The position numbers were made by a program, and so were the translations under genes. A DNA stretch of 64,000 nucleotides, taken from NCBI RefSeq assembly GCF_021044795.1, contig NZ_JAJNOP010000009.1. The stretch is one strand, 5' to 3'. Under the pieces are notes generated by a model, which searched no databases, was not told the DNA's origin, and saw only the letters and a list, made by a program, of their open reading frames with translations. This DNA is from Acidaminococcus hominis (GTDB lineage: Bacteria > Bacillota > Negativicutes > Acidaminococcales > Acidaminococcaceae). Of the stretch, positions 25,990-35,052 are shown one piece after another; position 1 is the stretch's first letter, and each line of letters opens with the position of its first letter.

Positions 25990-26942
25990 GGCTTCCGTCC
26001 CTCCTTTTGGGCCGTATACCAAGCGGTGCCCACGGCACCGTCCACACTATAGCGGGGCTCCGGCGCCCACAGCTGGCAGCCTTGTTTGGTCAAGGCGCTG
26101 CCCACCTGCCGGCGGATTTCCCCGTTGGCGCTGACCCCGCCGGCCAGAAGTACCTTGGTTACGTTGTACTTCCCGCACAAATAGCCCAGCACCTTGCCAA
26201 GGCCCTGGCCAATGGCCGTTTCCACTCCCAGGGCCAGCTCCGCCGGGTCTGCCCCCTGCTGGGCAGCCCTAAGGGCCTTGGTGCAGGGACCGGACAGGCT
26301 CAGCTGGGACTCCTTGGTCCAAACGGGCAGCGGATAGGCCTTAGCCGCCGTTTCGGCCAGCTTTTCCAGGGCAGCACCGGCGGGAAAGGCAAGGCCCAGG
26401 GCCACCCCCACCCGGTCAATGAACTGACCGGCGTGCAGGTCAATGCTGGTGCCCTCCGGGGTCAGCCGCACTTCCCCTTCCGGGGTCTTTTCGGCCAGGA
26501 GCATATCCGTGGTTCCCCCGGAAATATGCACCAGCAGGAACCGTTCCGGAGCCTCCTGCCCCACGGACCACAGGCCGGCATACATATGGTTATGCTGGTG
26601 GGTAGTGGTATAAAGGGGCAGTCCCAGCAGATGGGCCAGGCTTCTGGCGGTTCCCAAGCCTGCCAGAAAGGCCGGCATATAGGATTCTTCCAGCGGCCGG
26701 GGTCTTTCCGAGACTCCGATCGCTTTAAGAGATATGCCGGCCAGATTGATTTTTTCAATTAATTCAGGAAGGTTGCGGGTATGCTGAAAGACCATTTCCG
26801 ATTGGGCGAGCCCCCGTCTGCCGGGTTTTACCTTCAGCAGCCGGCGCTCATCGGCAAGCAGCTTTCCTTCCAGGCTGAGAACAGCCACAGAAGTGGTATA
26901 ACAGCTGGTATCTATACCCAGCACGGCTTCCTCAGGCACCAT
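25986..26942 (-). CDS. TsaD-like (Kae1/Gcp family) paralogue
   Basis: 318 residues of the ASKHA Kae1/TsaD type: VLGIDTSCYTTSVAVL at the N-terminus, the metal-site-like TTHQHNHMYAGLW, the phosphate loop VHISGGTTDMLL, and a late LAGGVSANGEIR. Canonical TsaD, which makes the t6A tRNA modification, has HMEGH and longer lids. This protein is shorter and differs at that motif, so it is more likely a second, lineage-specific member than TsaD itself. Its function is unknown. The gene overlaps nusB by 11 bp and xseA by 4 bp. Confidence 0.82.
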   Translation of the reverse strand: MVPEEAVLGIDTSCYTTSVAVLSLEGKLLADERRLLKVKPGRRGLAQSEMVFQHTRNLPELIEKINLAGISLKAIGVSERPRPLEESYMPAFLAGLGTARSLAHLLGLPLYTTTHQHNHMYAGLWSVGQEAPERFLLVHISGGTTDMLLAEKTPEGEVRLTPEGTSIDLHAGQFIDRVGVALGLAFPAGAALEKLAETAAKAYPLPVWTKESQLSLSGPCTKALRAAQQGADPAELALGVETAIGQGLGKVLGYLCGKYNVTKVLLAGGVSANGEIRRQVGSALTKQGCQLWAPEPRYSVDGAVGTAWYTAQKEGRKP

Positions 26943-27360
26943 GTTTTTTCACCAGGTGTCCCAACAGGCCGTTGATAAAGGACGGGGAATCATCTCCGCC
27001 GTAGGCTTTGGCCAGTTCCACAGCCTCGTTGATGGCCACTGCGGCCGGTACGGGCTCCGGAGCATAGAGGATTTCATAAGCGGCAATCCGCAGCAGGTTC
27101 CGGTCAATGGCGCTCATGCGCTCCACTTTCCAGTTCCCGGACAGGGATTCCAGCTCTGCATCAATGGCAGCCTGATTTTTTTCCGTGCCTTCCACCAGGG
27201 CCAGGGCATAGGCTCTGTCCTTCTTGCCTACCTTGGCAAATTCTTCTTCAGTGGCCAAGGAAGCCACGGTTTCGGCTGCGGTTTGTTCTGTCTTCTCCTG
27301 GTCAAAATCCAGGGCAAATAAACTCTTTAAGGCAATGGTACGTGCGTCTCTTCTGCTCAT
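26932..27360 (-). CDS. nusB: Transcription antitermination factor NusB
   Basis: 142 residues, all-helical NusB fold: SRRDARTIALKSLFALDF at the start and the C-terminal AINEAVELAKAYGGDDSPSFINGLLG, the most conserved stretch. With NusE binds boxA of rRNA leaders. Sits between DUF2273 and the TsaD-like gene. The Asp23-amaP-DUF2273-nusB order is common in Firmicutes. Confidence 0.96.
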   Translation of the reverse strand: MSRRDARTIALKSLFALDFDQEKTEQTAAETVASLATEEEFAKVGKKDRAYALALVEGTEKNQAAIDAELESLSGNWKVERMSAIDRNLLRIAAYEILYAPEPVPAAVAINEAVELAKAYGGDDSPSFINGLLGHLVKKHGA

Positions 27361-27386
27361 TTCTTTCTCTCCGGTTCTTTTCTATT

Positions 27387-27611
27387 CTATTTGCGATAGG
27401 GCGGCAGCAGGTTATCCAGCAAATCCACCAGATCCTCGCCTTCGTCCATTTTGTTTCCAATATAAAATCCCAGGCCGATACAAAACAATAAAAATACCGC
27501 CCGGAAAAATCCCAACAGGATGAATAATACGCCTACCACCAGTCCGGTGAAAGCGCAAATAATCCGCCAGCGGGAGGTTTCAAACAATTTTTTCAGGATT
27601 TCCTGCCACAT
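27387..27611 (-). CDS. DUF2273 small membrane protein
   Basis: 74 residues with two adjacent hydrophobic segments (RIICAFTGLVVGVLFILLGFF and AVFLLFCIGLGFYIGNKMDEG). Matches the DUF2273 family found beside Asp23 and AmaP. Probably helps anchor the envelope-stress complex; molecular role not established. Confidence 0.9.
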   Translation of the reverse strand: MWQEILKKLFETSRWRIICAFTGLVVGVLFILLGFFRAVFLLFCIGLGFYIGNKMDEGEDLVDLLDNLLPPYRK

Positions 27612-27621
27612 AGTGAACCCC

Positions 27622-28143
27622 CTATTCCTTCGCCTTGATATGCTTAAAATAGAGTGCTACATCGGCCACATCCACGCCGATTACATTCTTGATGTTCTTT
27701 TTGACGGTGCGCTTCACTTCGTCGGTGGTATCGGGAATGTTGATGCCCGGCTCAATGGAAGCGTTGATCCGCACATTCAGCTGGTTATCCTTGGCCATCT
27801 TGACCCGGACCTTGGCGCCGAACACCCCGTACACATCATTGGTAAAGCCGGCAATGTAGTCTTCCATGGCTCCTTGGCTCACATGGATGACCCCTTCCCG
27901 GTCGTTTTCAAAGGTCAGGTCGTTGCTGCCGCCGGGGCTCCAGCTGGCCACAATCAGGCGGATGCTCACCAAAAACAGCACCAGGCCGCCCACCGTATAC
28001 TCAATGCGGCCCGGCACCTGGGCGGCAAAATCCATCAGGTCCGCCACGGGAATCCCGTTGACGCTGACCACCACCACCAAAACGGCCACTACGGCCATAA
28101 TGCAGGTATAAAGGGTTAAGATAATCCGATCCAGTATGCTCAT
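27622..28143 (-). CDS. amaP: Alkaline shock response membrane anchor protein AmaP
   Basis: 173 residues: two N-terminal transmembrane helices (about 8-30 and 50-68) followed by a cytoplasmic Asp23-like domain (about 80-165). In Staphylococcus AmaP tethers Asp23 to the membrane. The ATG overlaps the stop of the upstream Asp23 gene by 4 bp. Confidence 0.92.
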   Translation of the reverse strand: MSILDRIILTLYTCIMAVVAVLVVVVSVNGIPVADLMDFAAQVPGRIEYTVGGLVLFLVSIRLIVASWSPGGSNDLTFENDREGVIHVSQGAMEDYIAGFTNDVYGVFGAKVRVKMAKDNQLNVRINASIEPGINIPDTTDEVKRTVKKNIKNVIGVDVADVALYFKHIKAKE

Positions 28144-28754
28144 GGTTCTACCTCCGGAGTCCCGCCTTCAGCAGTTTTGGCCTTTTCTGTTTCGGGAGTG
28201 GCAGCTGCCTGGGGCGCTGGGGCTTCCTGCTGGGGAGCCGGTGCCTCAGTACTATTTTCTTTGGCTGCCCCTTCTGCGGACTCCGGCAGGGCTGCCGGCT
28301 CAGCAGGAGGTTCTTCCCACTTCTTTACCAGTTCATCTGTATAATCCTTGTCGGAGAACGGCTTTTCTTCTTTCTTGCGGACCCCTTCCACATGGACGTC
28401 CACGCCGGTGACTTCATAGCCGGTCATGTTTTCCACGGCCTCTTTGACCTTTTCCTGAAGCTTAATGGCCACATCGGGAATGTTGTAGCCATAGGTAATG
28501 ATCACATGGACTTCCACCCGGACGGTATGCCCTTCCGTATAGACCTTGATGCCCTTGGAAAAGTTCTGCTTGCCCAGCATATCCGTAAGCCCTTCCCGGA
28601 TACCGCCGCTCATGCCGTAGACTCCGGTGACCTCGGAAGCCGCCAGTCCTGCCACAATGCTCAGAACCTCGTCGGCTACCTTGATGGCACCCATATCCTC
28701 CTGGTCCGGATCCCCATCAATGGGGGGCGTTAGATTTTCATTTTCTTCGTTCAT
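28140..28754 (-). CDS. Asp23/Gls24 family envelope stress response protein with acidic tail
   Basis: 204 residues. The Asp23/Gls24 domain occupies about 20-130 (IKVADEVLSIVAGLAASEVTGV, VIITYGYNIPDVAIKLQEKVK, VTGVDVHVEGVRK). It is followed by a tail of about 65 residues rich in Ala, Pro, Glu and Lys, longer than in typical Asp23, likely disordered. First gene of the leftward block; GAGGAGAAGG precedes the ATG and TATAAT lies about 50 bp upstream on the minus strand. Confidence 0.93.
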   Translation of the reverse strand: MNEENENLTPPIDGDPDQEDMGAIKVADEVLSIVAGLAASEVTGVYGMSGGIREGLTDMLGKQNFSKGIKVYTEGHTVRVEVHVIITYGYNIPDVAIKLQEKVKEAVENMTGYEVTGVDVHVEGVRKKEEKPFSDKDYTDELVKKWEEPPAEPAALPESAEGAAKENSTEAPAPQQEAPAPQAAATPETEKAKTAEGGTPEVEP

Positions 28755-29297
28755 AGGACCTTCTCCTCAAACGCAAGTTTATACATTTCTAATCCCTTTA
28801 TTATAACAAATCATTCCAATATATGATAGTCAATATAGGTAATTTTGCCTTGGTTGACCTATGCCGTGCCTGGCAGCGTGGGATTCCGGGGTCAGCAGGA
28901 AAATGCGGTTTCCCGGCTGTTGGAAGAAGGGCGTAGGTTCCCCAGCCTGAAAAAGGATACATTGTGTAGCTGGAAGCGTTCTGCACCACCACGCCCATTG
29001 CCTATAGTATAACAAACGAACATATGTTCTTTCAATATGCAAATTTCGTAAAAACTAGTTCCTGTTAAATGCAATTGAGGCAAATTTTCTTTGGGTCAGG
29101 AGCATAAATTTTCAAGGACTTGAGGATATTTCTGCCAGAAGGTGTAAATGCTAAAACTTTCAGAGGCGGCTGTATTTTACCTGGTTAAACTGCCCATGCA
29201 AGCCTCGCCCGCAAAGGTTCTCCGTTGCCCATCTGTAAATCACCGGCGCTCCATGCTATAATGGAGATAATTCTGTATATTTCAAAGGAGTTTAGTT
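28755..29297. other. Intergenic region with divergent promoters and an SOS-type box
   Basis: 543 bp between the leftward Asp23 operon and rightward moxR. It holds a -10 TATAAT for Asp23 (minus strand near 28800), a LexA-like box inside a minus-strand promoter (29006-29035), and a -10 TATAAT for moxR near 29260. The stretch 28860-28995 is G+C-rich and open in several frames but shows no recognisable protein. Confidence 0.6.
29006..29035 (-). promoter_or_regulatory. Promoter with embedded LexA (SOS) box
   Basis: Minus strand TTGAAA (29030-29035), 18 bp, TATACT (29006-29011). The spacer contains CGAACATATGTTC (29017-29029), a match to 13 of 14 positions of the Gram-positive LexA/DinR consensus CGAACRNRYGTTYC. 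The predicted start, about 28999, practically coincides with an ATG at 28998 that opens a 65-codon frame of unknown reality. Confidence 0.6.
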
Positions 29298-30098
29298 ATG
29301 AAGGAATTTAAAGGAACCTCTACCTATATTGCGTCGGAAGATTTGCTGCGCAGTGTGAATATTGCAGCTGCCCTGGGGAAACCGCTGCTGGTCAAGGGGG
29401 AACCCGGCACCGGAAAAACTGTTCTGGCCGAAGAAGTGGCCAAGGCCCTGGAGCTGCCCCTGTACATTTGGAGCATCAAATCCACCACCAAGGCCCAGGA
29501 CGGCCTGTACCTGTACGATGCGGTACAGCGGCTGTACGACAGCCAATTTGGCACAGCCGGCGTGGACGATATCAGCCGCTACATTCATTTGGGCAAACTG
29601 GGGGAAGCTTTCCAATCCCAGAAACAGGCGGTGCTGCTCATTGACGAAATTGACAAGGCGGACCTGGAGTTCCCCAACGACCTGCTCTGGGAACTGGATA
29701 AAATGGAATTTTACATTCCGGAAACCAAGGAAACGGTGAAAGCCATTCATAAGCCCATTGTCATCATTACCTCCAATGCGGAAAAAGAGCTGCCCGACGC
29801 ATTCCTGCGCCGCTGCATTTTCCATTACATTGCCTTCCCGGAGCCGGACACCATGCGGGAAATTGTCCTAGCCAAGTTCCCCACCCTGGCAGAAGATCTG
29901 CTGGAGAGCGCCACCGCTGCCTTCTACAAGCTGCGCAAACTGCCGGACATCAACAAAAAGCCCAGCACGGCGGAGCTGCTGGACTGGATCCAGGCCCTGC
30001 TCATCGGCGGCGTGCCGGCAGACAAACTGAATGAGAAGCTGCCCTACATTGGCGTACTGCTGAAGAAAACCGAGGACCTTCAAAGGGCGGGGTACTGA
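29298..30098 (+). CDS. MoxR-type AAA+ ATPase
   Basis: 266 residues: Walker A GEPGTGKTVLAEEVA (about 35-49), Walker B VLLIDEIDKAD (about 114-124), sensor 1 VIITSNAEKELPDAFLRRC. Smaller than RavA and typical of MoxR proteins that work with a VWA-domain partner as chaperone or metal-insertion motors. The partner gene starts 1 bp after the stop, so they form a two-gene operon. Client unknown. Confidence 0.93.
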   Translation: MKEFKGTSTYIASEDLLRSVNIAAALGKPLLVKGEPGTGKTVLAEEVAKALELPLYIWSIKSTTKAQDGLYLYDAVQRLYDSQFGTAGVDDISRYIHLGKLGEAFQSQKQAVLLIDEIDKADLEFPNDLLWELDKMEFYIPETKETVKAIHKPIVIITSNAEKELPDAFLRRCIFHYIAFPEPDTMREIVLAKFPTLAEDLLESATAAFYKLRKLPDINKKPSTAELLDWIQALLIGGVPADKLNEKLPYIGVLLKKTEDLQRAGY

Positions 30099-30099
30099 T

Positions 30100-31299
30100 A
30101 TGTTTACGGACTTCTTTTACCAGCTGCGGTCTTATGGTGTCAAAGTAAGTCTGATTGAATGGGATACGTTTTTGGAGGCTTTGCGCCTGGGACTGCACCA
30201 GAACAGCTTTACCGAGTTCTATTATCTGGCCCGCACCACCTTAATCAAAAAGGAAACAGATTACGACCGCTTTGACCAGGCTTTTACGGCGTATTTCCAA
30301 AATCTGGTGGATTTGGGCATTATCCCGGAGGCTTTTGAAAAGTGGCTGGAAAAAGCTGCCCCCGCCACGCCCTACAACAAGGAAGAAGTGGACCGGATCT
30401 GGAACCAATTTACCAAAGAGGAAATCAATGACCTATTGGAGGAGCGGTTCAAGCTGCAAAAGGAGCAGCACAATGGCGGCACCACCTGGGTGGGTACCGG
30501 GGGCCAGACGGCCTTTGGCCATTCAGGCTACGCTCCCAAGGGCATCCGGATTATGGGCAAGGGCACCTGGCACAGCGCCTTTTCCATTGCCCAGGAGCGG
30601 CATTTCCGGGATTTCCGGGATGATACGGTGCTGGACATCCGGCAGTTCCAGGTAGCCCTGCGCAAGCTGCGCCGGCTTTCCAGCCAAAATGAACAGCCCA
30701 AGGACGAGCTGGATATTGACGAAACCATTAAGGCCACCTCCAACCGGGGCGGGCTGCTGGACGTAATCTACAAACGGCCCCGAAAAAACCAGACCCGGCT
30801 GCTGCTGCTCATGGACAGCGGCGGTTCCATGTGGGGGTTTGCGGATTTGTGCCGGCGGCTGTTTCAGGCCGTAACCAAGAACAACCAGTTCAAGGACCTG
30901 AAGATTTTCTACTTCCACAACATCTTCTACGACTACCTGTTCACCAAGCCCGACTGCGCCTGGGAAAACCGGATTGACACCGAATGGGTTTTCCACCAGT
31001 ACAAAAATGGCTACCAGGTAATCATCGTAGGCGACGCCCGGATGGGGGAAGAAGAACTCATGGATGTGAACGGCAATATCGACTACATCCAGGGCAACAA
31101 CCGCCCGGGGATTTCCTGGCTGGAGGAACTGCTGCAGCTGTACCCCGCCTCCATTTGGCTAAATCCCATGCGAGAAGTGAACTGGCGGTACTACTACACC
31201 CTGGCCCAAATCCGCAAGCGGGTGGATATGTTCCCCATGACCATCAAGGGTCTGGAAGCGTCCATGGATGCCCTGCGGAAAAAAGGTACCCAGGTCTAA
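30100..31299 (+). CDS. VWA domain-containing protein, CoxE-like
   Basis: 399 residues. An N-terminal helical region (MFTDFFYQLRSYGVKVSLIEW) is followed by a C-terminal von Willebrand A domain with MIDAS-type DSGGSMWGF (about 237-245) and VIIVGDARMGEEEL (about 308-320), in the CoxE/DUF58-like group that pairs with MoxR. The pair is often found near metalloenzyme or secretion genes, but none is adjacent here. Ends at a strong bidirectional terminator. Confidence 0.9.
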   Translation: MFTDFFYQLRSYGVKVSLIEWDTFLEALRLGLHQNSFTEFYYLARTTLIKKETDYDRFDQAFTAYFQNLVDLGIIPEAFEKWLEKAAPATPYNKEEVDRIWNQFTKEEINDLLEERFKLQKEQHNGGTTWVGTGGQTAFGHSGYAPKGIRIMGKGTWHSAFSIAQERHFRDFRDDTVLDIRQFQVALRKLRRLSSQNEQPKDELDIDETIKATSNRGGLLDVIYKRPRKNQTRLLLLMDSGGSMWGFADLCRRLFQAVTKNNQFKDLKIFYFHNIFYDYLFTKPDCAWENRIDTEWVFHQYKNGYQVIIVGDARMGEEELMDVNGNIDYIQGNNRPGISWLEELLQLYPASIWLNPMREVNWRYYYTLAQIRKRVDMFPMTIKGLEASMDALRKKGTQV

Positions 31300-31320
31300 A
31301 CAAAAAGTTTTCCTATACGC

Positions 31321-31374
31321 AAAAAAGCAGTCTAGCTACAGATTTTCCTGTAGCTGGACTGCTTTTCTTTTGGG
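31321..31374. terminator. Bidirectional terminator between the VWA gene and the TetR gene
   Basis: AAAAGCAGTC-T-AGCTACAG paired with CTGTAGCT-G-GACTGCTTTT: 17 pairs with one internal mismatch and flanking A/T runs. Confidence 0.94.
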
Positions 31375-31394
31375 ATTGCTTACATTTTACCAGT

Positions 31395-32108
31395 CTATTT
31401 GCTGGTCTTTCCTGTCCCCGTTTCTTCAGGGGCAGTGCTGCCAAGCCAATGGCCGTAGAGGAAACGATTGAGCATCTCGTCCACGGATTTTTCCATATTT
31501 TCGGGGTTCACAGTATGCTGGAACACCAGCATCACCAGAGAGAAGAAGAAGTTTTCCGTCATCATGGGCAGATTGGCAATGGGTTTGATAAAGCCTGCCG
31601 CAATGGCATCATGAAGGATTTGGCGCAGGGGCATGATTTCTGCTCGCAGCAGCTCGGTGTAGCGCTTTTTCACGGCTACTTCCTGCTCTGAAGGGCCCTT
31701 GCCCCAACGGATTTCCACTTTGTAATCCTGGAGAGTATCATCCCACAACAGGCGCCAGCCCCCCTGCTCGTTGAGCACTTCAAACAGCAGCACGGACCAC
31801 AGCACTTCCTGCTTGGTAAAGAATTTGATGCAGGTATAAGCGTACTGGGTCATCTGGTCTTTAAAGGAAGCATTGTCCTTGTAGGCTTTTTCCAAAGAAG
31901 CGGAAAATCGTCTGCTTTTTTCACTAATCAGGGTATAGAACAGGTTTTCCTTGTTTTGGTAATACTTGTATACAGTTCCCTTGCCCGTGTCGGCTATTTT
32001 GATGACTTCATCCAGGGTGGCCTGGGAATAGCCTTTTTTGGAAAAGACCGTTTCCGCCGCCTTCAAGATGCGTTTTTCCTTGGAAAGGGATTGATTGATT
32101 TTGACCAT
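31395..32108 (-). CDS. TetR/AcrR family transcriptional regulator
   Basis: 237 residues from ATG 32108, where GGAGTGAACGGT gives a good ribosome site. The HTH is clear: RILKAAETVFSKKGYSQATLDEVIKIADTGKGTVYKYYQNKENLF (about 12-56). The C-terminal ligand domain is not diagnostic. It is transcribed after the two AEC carrier genes on the same strand, 32 bp from the nearer one, so it may control them; ligand unknown. Confidence 0.92.
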   Translation of the reverse strand: MVKINQSLSKEKRILKAAETVFSKKGYSQATLDEVIKIADTGKGTVYKYYQNKENLFYTLISEKSRRFSASLEKAYKDNASFKDQMTQYAYTCIKFFTKQEVLWSVLLFEVLNEQGGWRLLWDDTLQDYKVEIRWGKGPSEQEVAVKKRYTELLRAEIMPLRQILHDAIAAGFIKPIANLPMMTENFFFSLVMLVFQHTVNPENMEKSVDEMLNRFLYGHWLGSTAPEETGTGKTSK

Positions 32109-32140
32109 ACCGTTCACTCCATCATACAAAATATTCCTGC

Positions 32141-33085
32141 TTACAGGAGTCCCATGCTCTGGACCGCCAAAATCCAGAAGAACATGGTAACAAATGAAAT
32201 TGCTGTAGAAAAGATTACGCAGTTTCCTGCCAGCTGCCCATCACTGTCCATCTGCTGGGCCATGGCAAAGGACGCCACCGCACAGGGGGTAGCCGCCATG
32301 CCGATCAGGGTTGCCAGTTCCACGCCTCTAAGGCCCAGGGCAATGGCTACGCCCACCACCAAAAGGGGCGCCAGTACCAGTCTGCTAAAAATGGTAATGA
32401 CCAAATAGCGGAGTTCTCCCAACACCGCCTGGACCGTAAAGGAAATTCCCAGAATCACCAGGGCCAGGGGCGTGGTAGTAGCTGCCATCTGTTTGACGCA
32501 TTTCACCACCATGGCCGGCAGGGGAAAGGGCAAAAGTCGGCAGAAAAGGCCCAGGAGAGCGCCTACAATCATGGGATTGGTCAGGACCCCCTTGACCAGC
32601 TTTTTGAAGGTCAGGGTGCTTTTGCCGCCCCGGAAGGTCTCCAGGATAATGACTGCCAGTACATTGTACAGGGGCACCACAAAGGCCGCCAGCAGCATGG
32701 GTACGGCTACGGCTTCTGGCCCATAGATATTTTCTACCAGAGGAACCCCCAAAAGGATAAAATTGCTCCGGTAGATGGCCTGGATCATGGCTCCCCGTTT
32801 CTTGTCATCCTTGACGAAATGGGTTACTACCAGATAGGCCAGAAAAGCCACCGCCAACACGGAGCAGAACCCATAAGCGATAAAGGCCGGGGCCGCCATG
32901 GTTTCCGCCTTGGTAAAATACACCGAGGAAAACATGGTGGAGGGCAGGAACAGTCCAAATAAAAGCTTGTTAAACGTGGATACGGATTTGTCCGTAAAAT
33001 GAAAAGCGTGCCGGGCAAAGAGTCCCACCAGCATGAAAAGCAGCAAGGGGGCTACGGCATTTAAGGCAACCACAAAATTTCCCAT
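32141..33085 (-). CDS. AEC family transporter (auxin efflux carrier-like), copy 1
   Basis: 314 residues, ten predicted helices, five before and five after a central loop (about 135-155). Starts MGNFVVALNAVAPLLLFMLVGLF. Conserved AEC features: NSFILLGVPL-like segment (RSNFILLGVPLVENIYG) and NPMIVGALLGL. Bacterial members often carry malate, malonate or other organic acids. About half its residues match copy 2, 244 bp upstream on the same strand. Confidence 0.92.
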   Translation of the reverse strand: MGNFVVALNAVAPLLLFMLVGLFARHAFHFTDKSVSTFNKLLFGLFLPSTMFSSVYFTKAETMAAPAFIAYGFCSVLAVAFLAYLVVTHFVKDDKKRGAMIQAIYRSNFILLGVPLVENIYGPEAVAVPMLLAAFVVPLYNVLAVIILETFRGGKSTLTFKKLVKGVLTNPMIVGALLGLFCRLLPFPLPAMVVKCVKQMAATTTPLALVILGISFTVQAVLGELRYLVITIFSRLVLAPLLVVGVAIALGLRGVELATLIGMAATPCAVASFAMAQQMDSDGQLAGNCVIFSTAISFVTMFFWILAVQSMGLL

Positions 33086-33328
33086 ACGTTAAGCCTCCTT
33101 GGCAATTGGTATACACTTCAATTTTTAAGATTATCACAAATTCCGAAAAAGGTAAATAATCCCCGGCTTTCCATAGGGATTTTGGGACAATATTTGACAG
33201 TTTTCTGACTTTTCCTTCTCATTTTGTTCAACAAAGGAACTATAGAGTCAGTTTTCTGACTGATGAGTCCGGATTTTGCCAAAACCTGCCAGGGAGAAAA
33301 GCCAGCCTATTGCCCCCCTCCAGGAGTC

Positions 33329-34273
33329 CTAGAGTGCGCCCAGGGCCTGAAGGCCATAAATCCACAAAAACAGGGTAATAAAGGAAAAGGCGCAGGAAAA
33401 GATCACCGTATCCCCAGCCAGTTCCCCATCGCTGCCCATCTGCTGGGCCATGGCAAAGGAAGCCACAGCAACGGGCGTCCCGGACATGGCCAGAAGGCTG
33501 GCCAGTTCAATGCCCCGAAAGCCCAGGGCAAGCCCCGCGCCTACCACCAAAAGCGGCGCCAGCACCAGCCGGGCCACCACACTGATGGTCACTTCCTTCA
33601 GCTCGCTGTAGGCTCCCTGGAGGGTAAAGGAAGCCCCCAGCACCACCAGGGCGAAAGGCGTGGTCACGGACGCCAGCTGGTGAATGCATTTTTCCACCAG
33701 GGCCGGCAGGTCAAAAGGCAGCAGCTTGCAGCAAAGGCCCAGAATGGCCCCGATAACCATGGGATTGTGCAGGACTCCGGCCAAGATGTGTCCCGGCCGG
33801 ATGTCCGGGGTATCGCTGCGAAAACGCTCCAGGGTAAAGATGGCCAGCACGTTGTAGATGGGCACCACAAAGGCTGCCAGCATCATGGGTACGGGCACGG
33901 CGTAGGCCCCGTAGATATTCTCAATCAGGGGCACCCCCAAAAGGATAAAATTGCTCCGGTAGATGGCCTGGATCATGGCACCCCGTTTCCGGTTGCTTTT
34001 TACAAAACGGACCACCAGAAAGTAGCCCAGACAGTAGACGGCCAAAAGGGACAGGACCCCGTACAGGATAAAGCTGGGGGTAATCAGCTGGGAAGCCTGG
34101 GTAAAGTACACGGACGCAAACATATTGGCCGGCAGGAACACCCCAAACAGCAGCCGGTTCAGTTCCGACACGGCCCGGTCCCCCAAGTGCAGCTGGTGCC
34201 GGGCAAACAGTCCCGCCAGCATAAAAAGCAAAAGAGGCGCTACTGCGTTAAATGCGATGCCAAAGTTTCCCAT
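33329..34273 (-). CDS. AEC family transporter, copy 2
   Basis: 314 residues from ATG 34273 (MGNFGIAFNAVAPLLLFM), the same length and start motif as copy 1; GAAGGGAAGGGT precedes it. Shares blocks such as AIYRSNFILLGVPLIENIYG and VASFAMAQQMGSDGELAG with copy 1, so the pair arose by tandem duplication. Substrate unknown; organic-acid export or uptake is the family expectation. Confidence 0.92.
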   Translation of the reverse strand: MGNFGIAFNAVAPLLLFMLAGLFARHQLHLGDRAVSELNRLLFGVFLPANMFASVYFTQASQLITPSFILYGVLSLLAVYCLGYFLVVRFVKSNRKRGAMIQAIYRSNFILLGVPLIENIYGAYAVPVPMMLAAFVVPIYNVLAIFTLERFRSDTPDIRPGHILAGVLHNPMVIGAILGLCCKLLPFDLPALVEKCIHQLASVTTPFALVVLGASFTLQGAYSELKEVTISVVARLVLAPLLVVGAGLALGFRGIELASLLAMSGTPVAVASFAMAQQMGSDGELAGDTVIFSCAFSFITLFLWIYGLQALGAL

Positions 34274-34415
34274 ACCCTTCCCTTCTTCCCGCTGTGACCT
34301 GTAACGCATAAAAGCCTTCTTCTATTCTTTTACGGCACACAGGTCCAAATCCCTGCATGGGGGCGGAAATCGCTTGAAGGAAAAGGGAGGAAACTTCCTC
34401 AGGTCCCAATAAGGC

Positions 34416-34457
34416 AAAAAAAATCCCTGTCCCCACTCAGGAGGACAGAGACTTTTT
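34416..34457 (-). terminator. Rubrerythrin gene terminator
   Basis: On the minus strand GTCTCTGTCCTCC-TGAGT-GGGGACAGGGAT then eight T, 18 bp after the stop codon. Confidence 0.92.
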
Positions 34458-34474
34458 TGCAAAGCCGGGAAGGC

Positions 34475-35023
34475 TTATTTGCTGAAGTAACGAGCCAGCA
34501 GGCCATCGAATACACGACCATGGCGAGCTTCGTCTTTGCACATTTCATGAACCGTATCATGGATGGCATCGTAGCCCAGTTGTTTAGCCAAGGTAGCGAT
34601 TTCTTTCTTGCCAGCGCAAGCGCCTTGTTCTGCAGCAGCTCTCATTTCCAGGTTCTTCTTGGTGCTGTCGGTAACGACTTCGCCCAACAGTTCAGCGAAC
34701 TTGGAAGCGTGTTCTGCTTCTTCAAAAGCGATGCGTTTATAAGCTTCTGCAACTTCCGGATAGCCTTCACGATCGGCTACACGGGACATAGCCAGGTACA
34801 TACCAACTTCGGAGCATTCACCAGTGAAGTTTTGACGCAGGCCTTCCAGAACTCTTTCATCAACGCCTTTGGCTACGCCAACTTTATGTTCGTCAGCGTA
34901 TTCCTTAACGCCGTCTTTCATTTCATCGAATTTGTCTTTAGGAGCGCCGCATTGAGGGCACTTTTCCGGAGCTTCTTCACCTTCATAAATGTAACCGCAC
35001 ACTCTACAAATGAATTTTTTCAT
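34475..35023 (-). CDS. Rubrerythrin (rubredoxin domain at N-terminus)
   Basis: 182 residues from ATG 35023, preceded by TAGGGGAGGC. Residues 1-36 form a rubredoxin-like site with CRVCGYI and CPQCG. The four-helix rubrerythrin domain follows, with ExxH pairs (FEEAEHA, CKDEARHG) for the diiron centre. The domain order is reversed relative to classic rubrerythrin, as in clostridial reverse rubrerythrins (NADH peroxidase component). Protects anaerobes from peroxide and oxygen. The upstream region carries a 20-bp tandem repeat (35053-35092). Confidence 0.95.
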   Translation of the reverse strand: MKKFICRVCGYIYEGEEAPEKCPQCGAPKDKFDEMKDGVKEYADEHKVGVAKGVDERVLEGLRQNFTGECSEVGMYLAMSRVADREGYPEVAEAYKRIAFEEAEHASKFAELLGEVVTDSTKKNLEMRAAAEQGACAGKKEIATLAKQLGYDAIHDTVHEMCKDEARHGRVFDGLLARYFSK

Positions 35024-35052
35024 AATATAAGCCTCCCCTAATTTTTTGGTTC

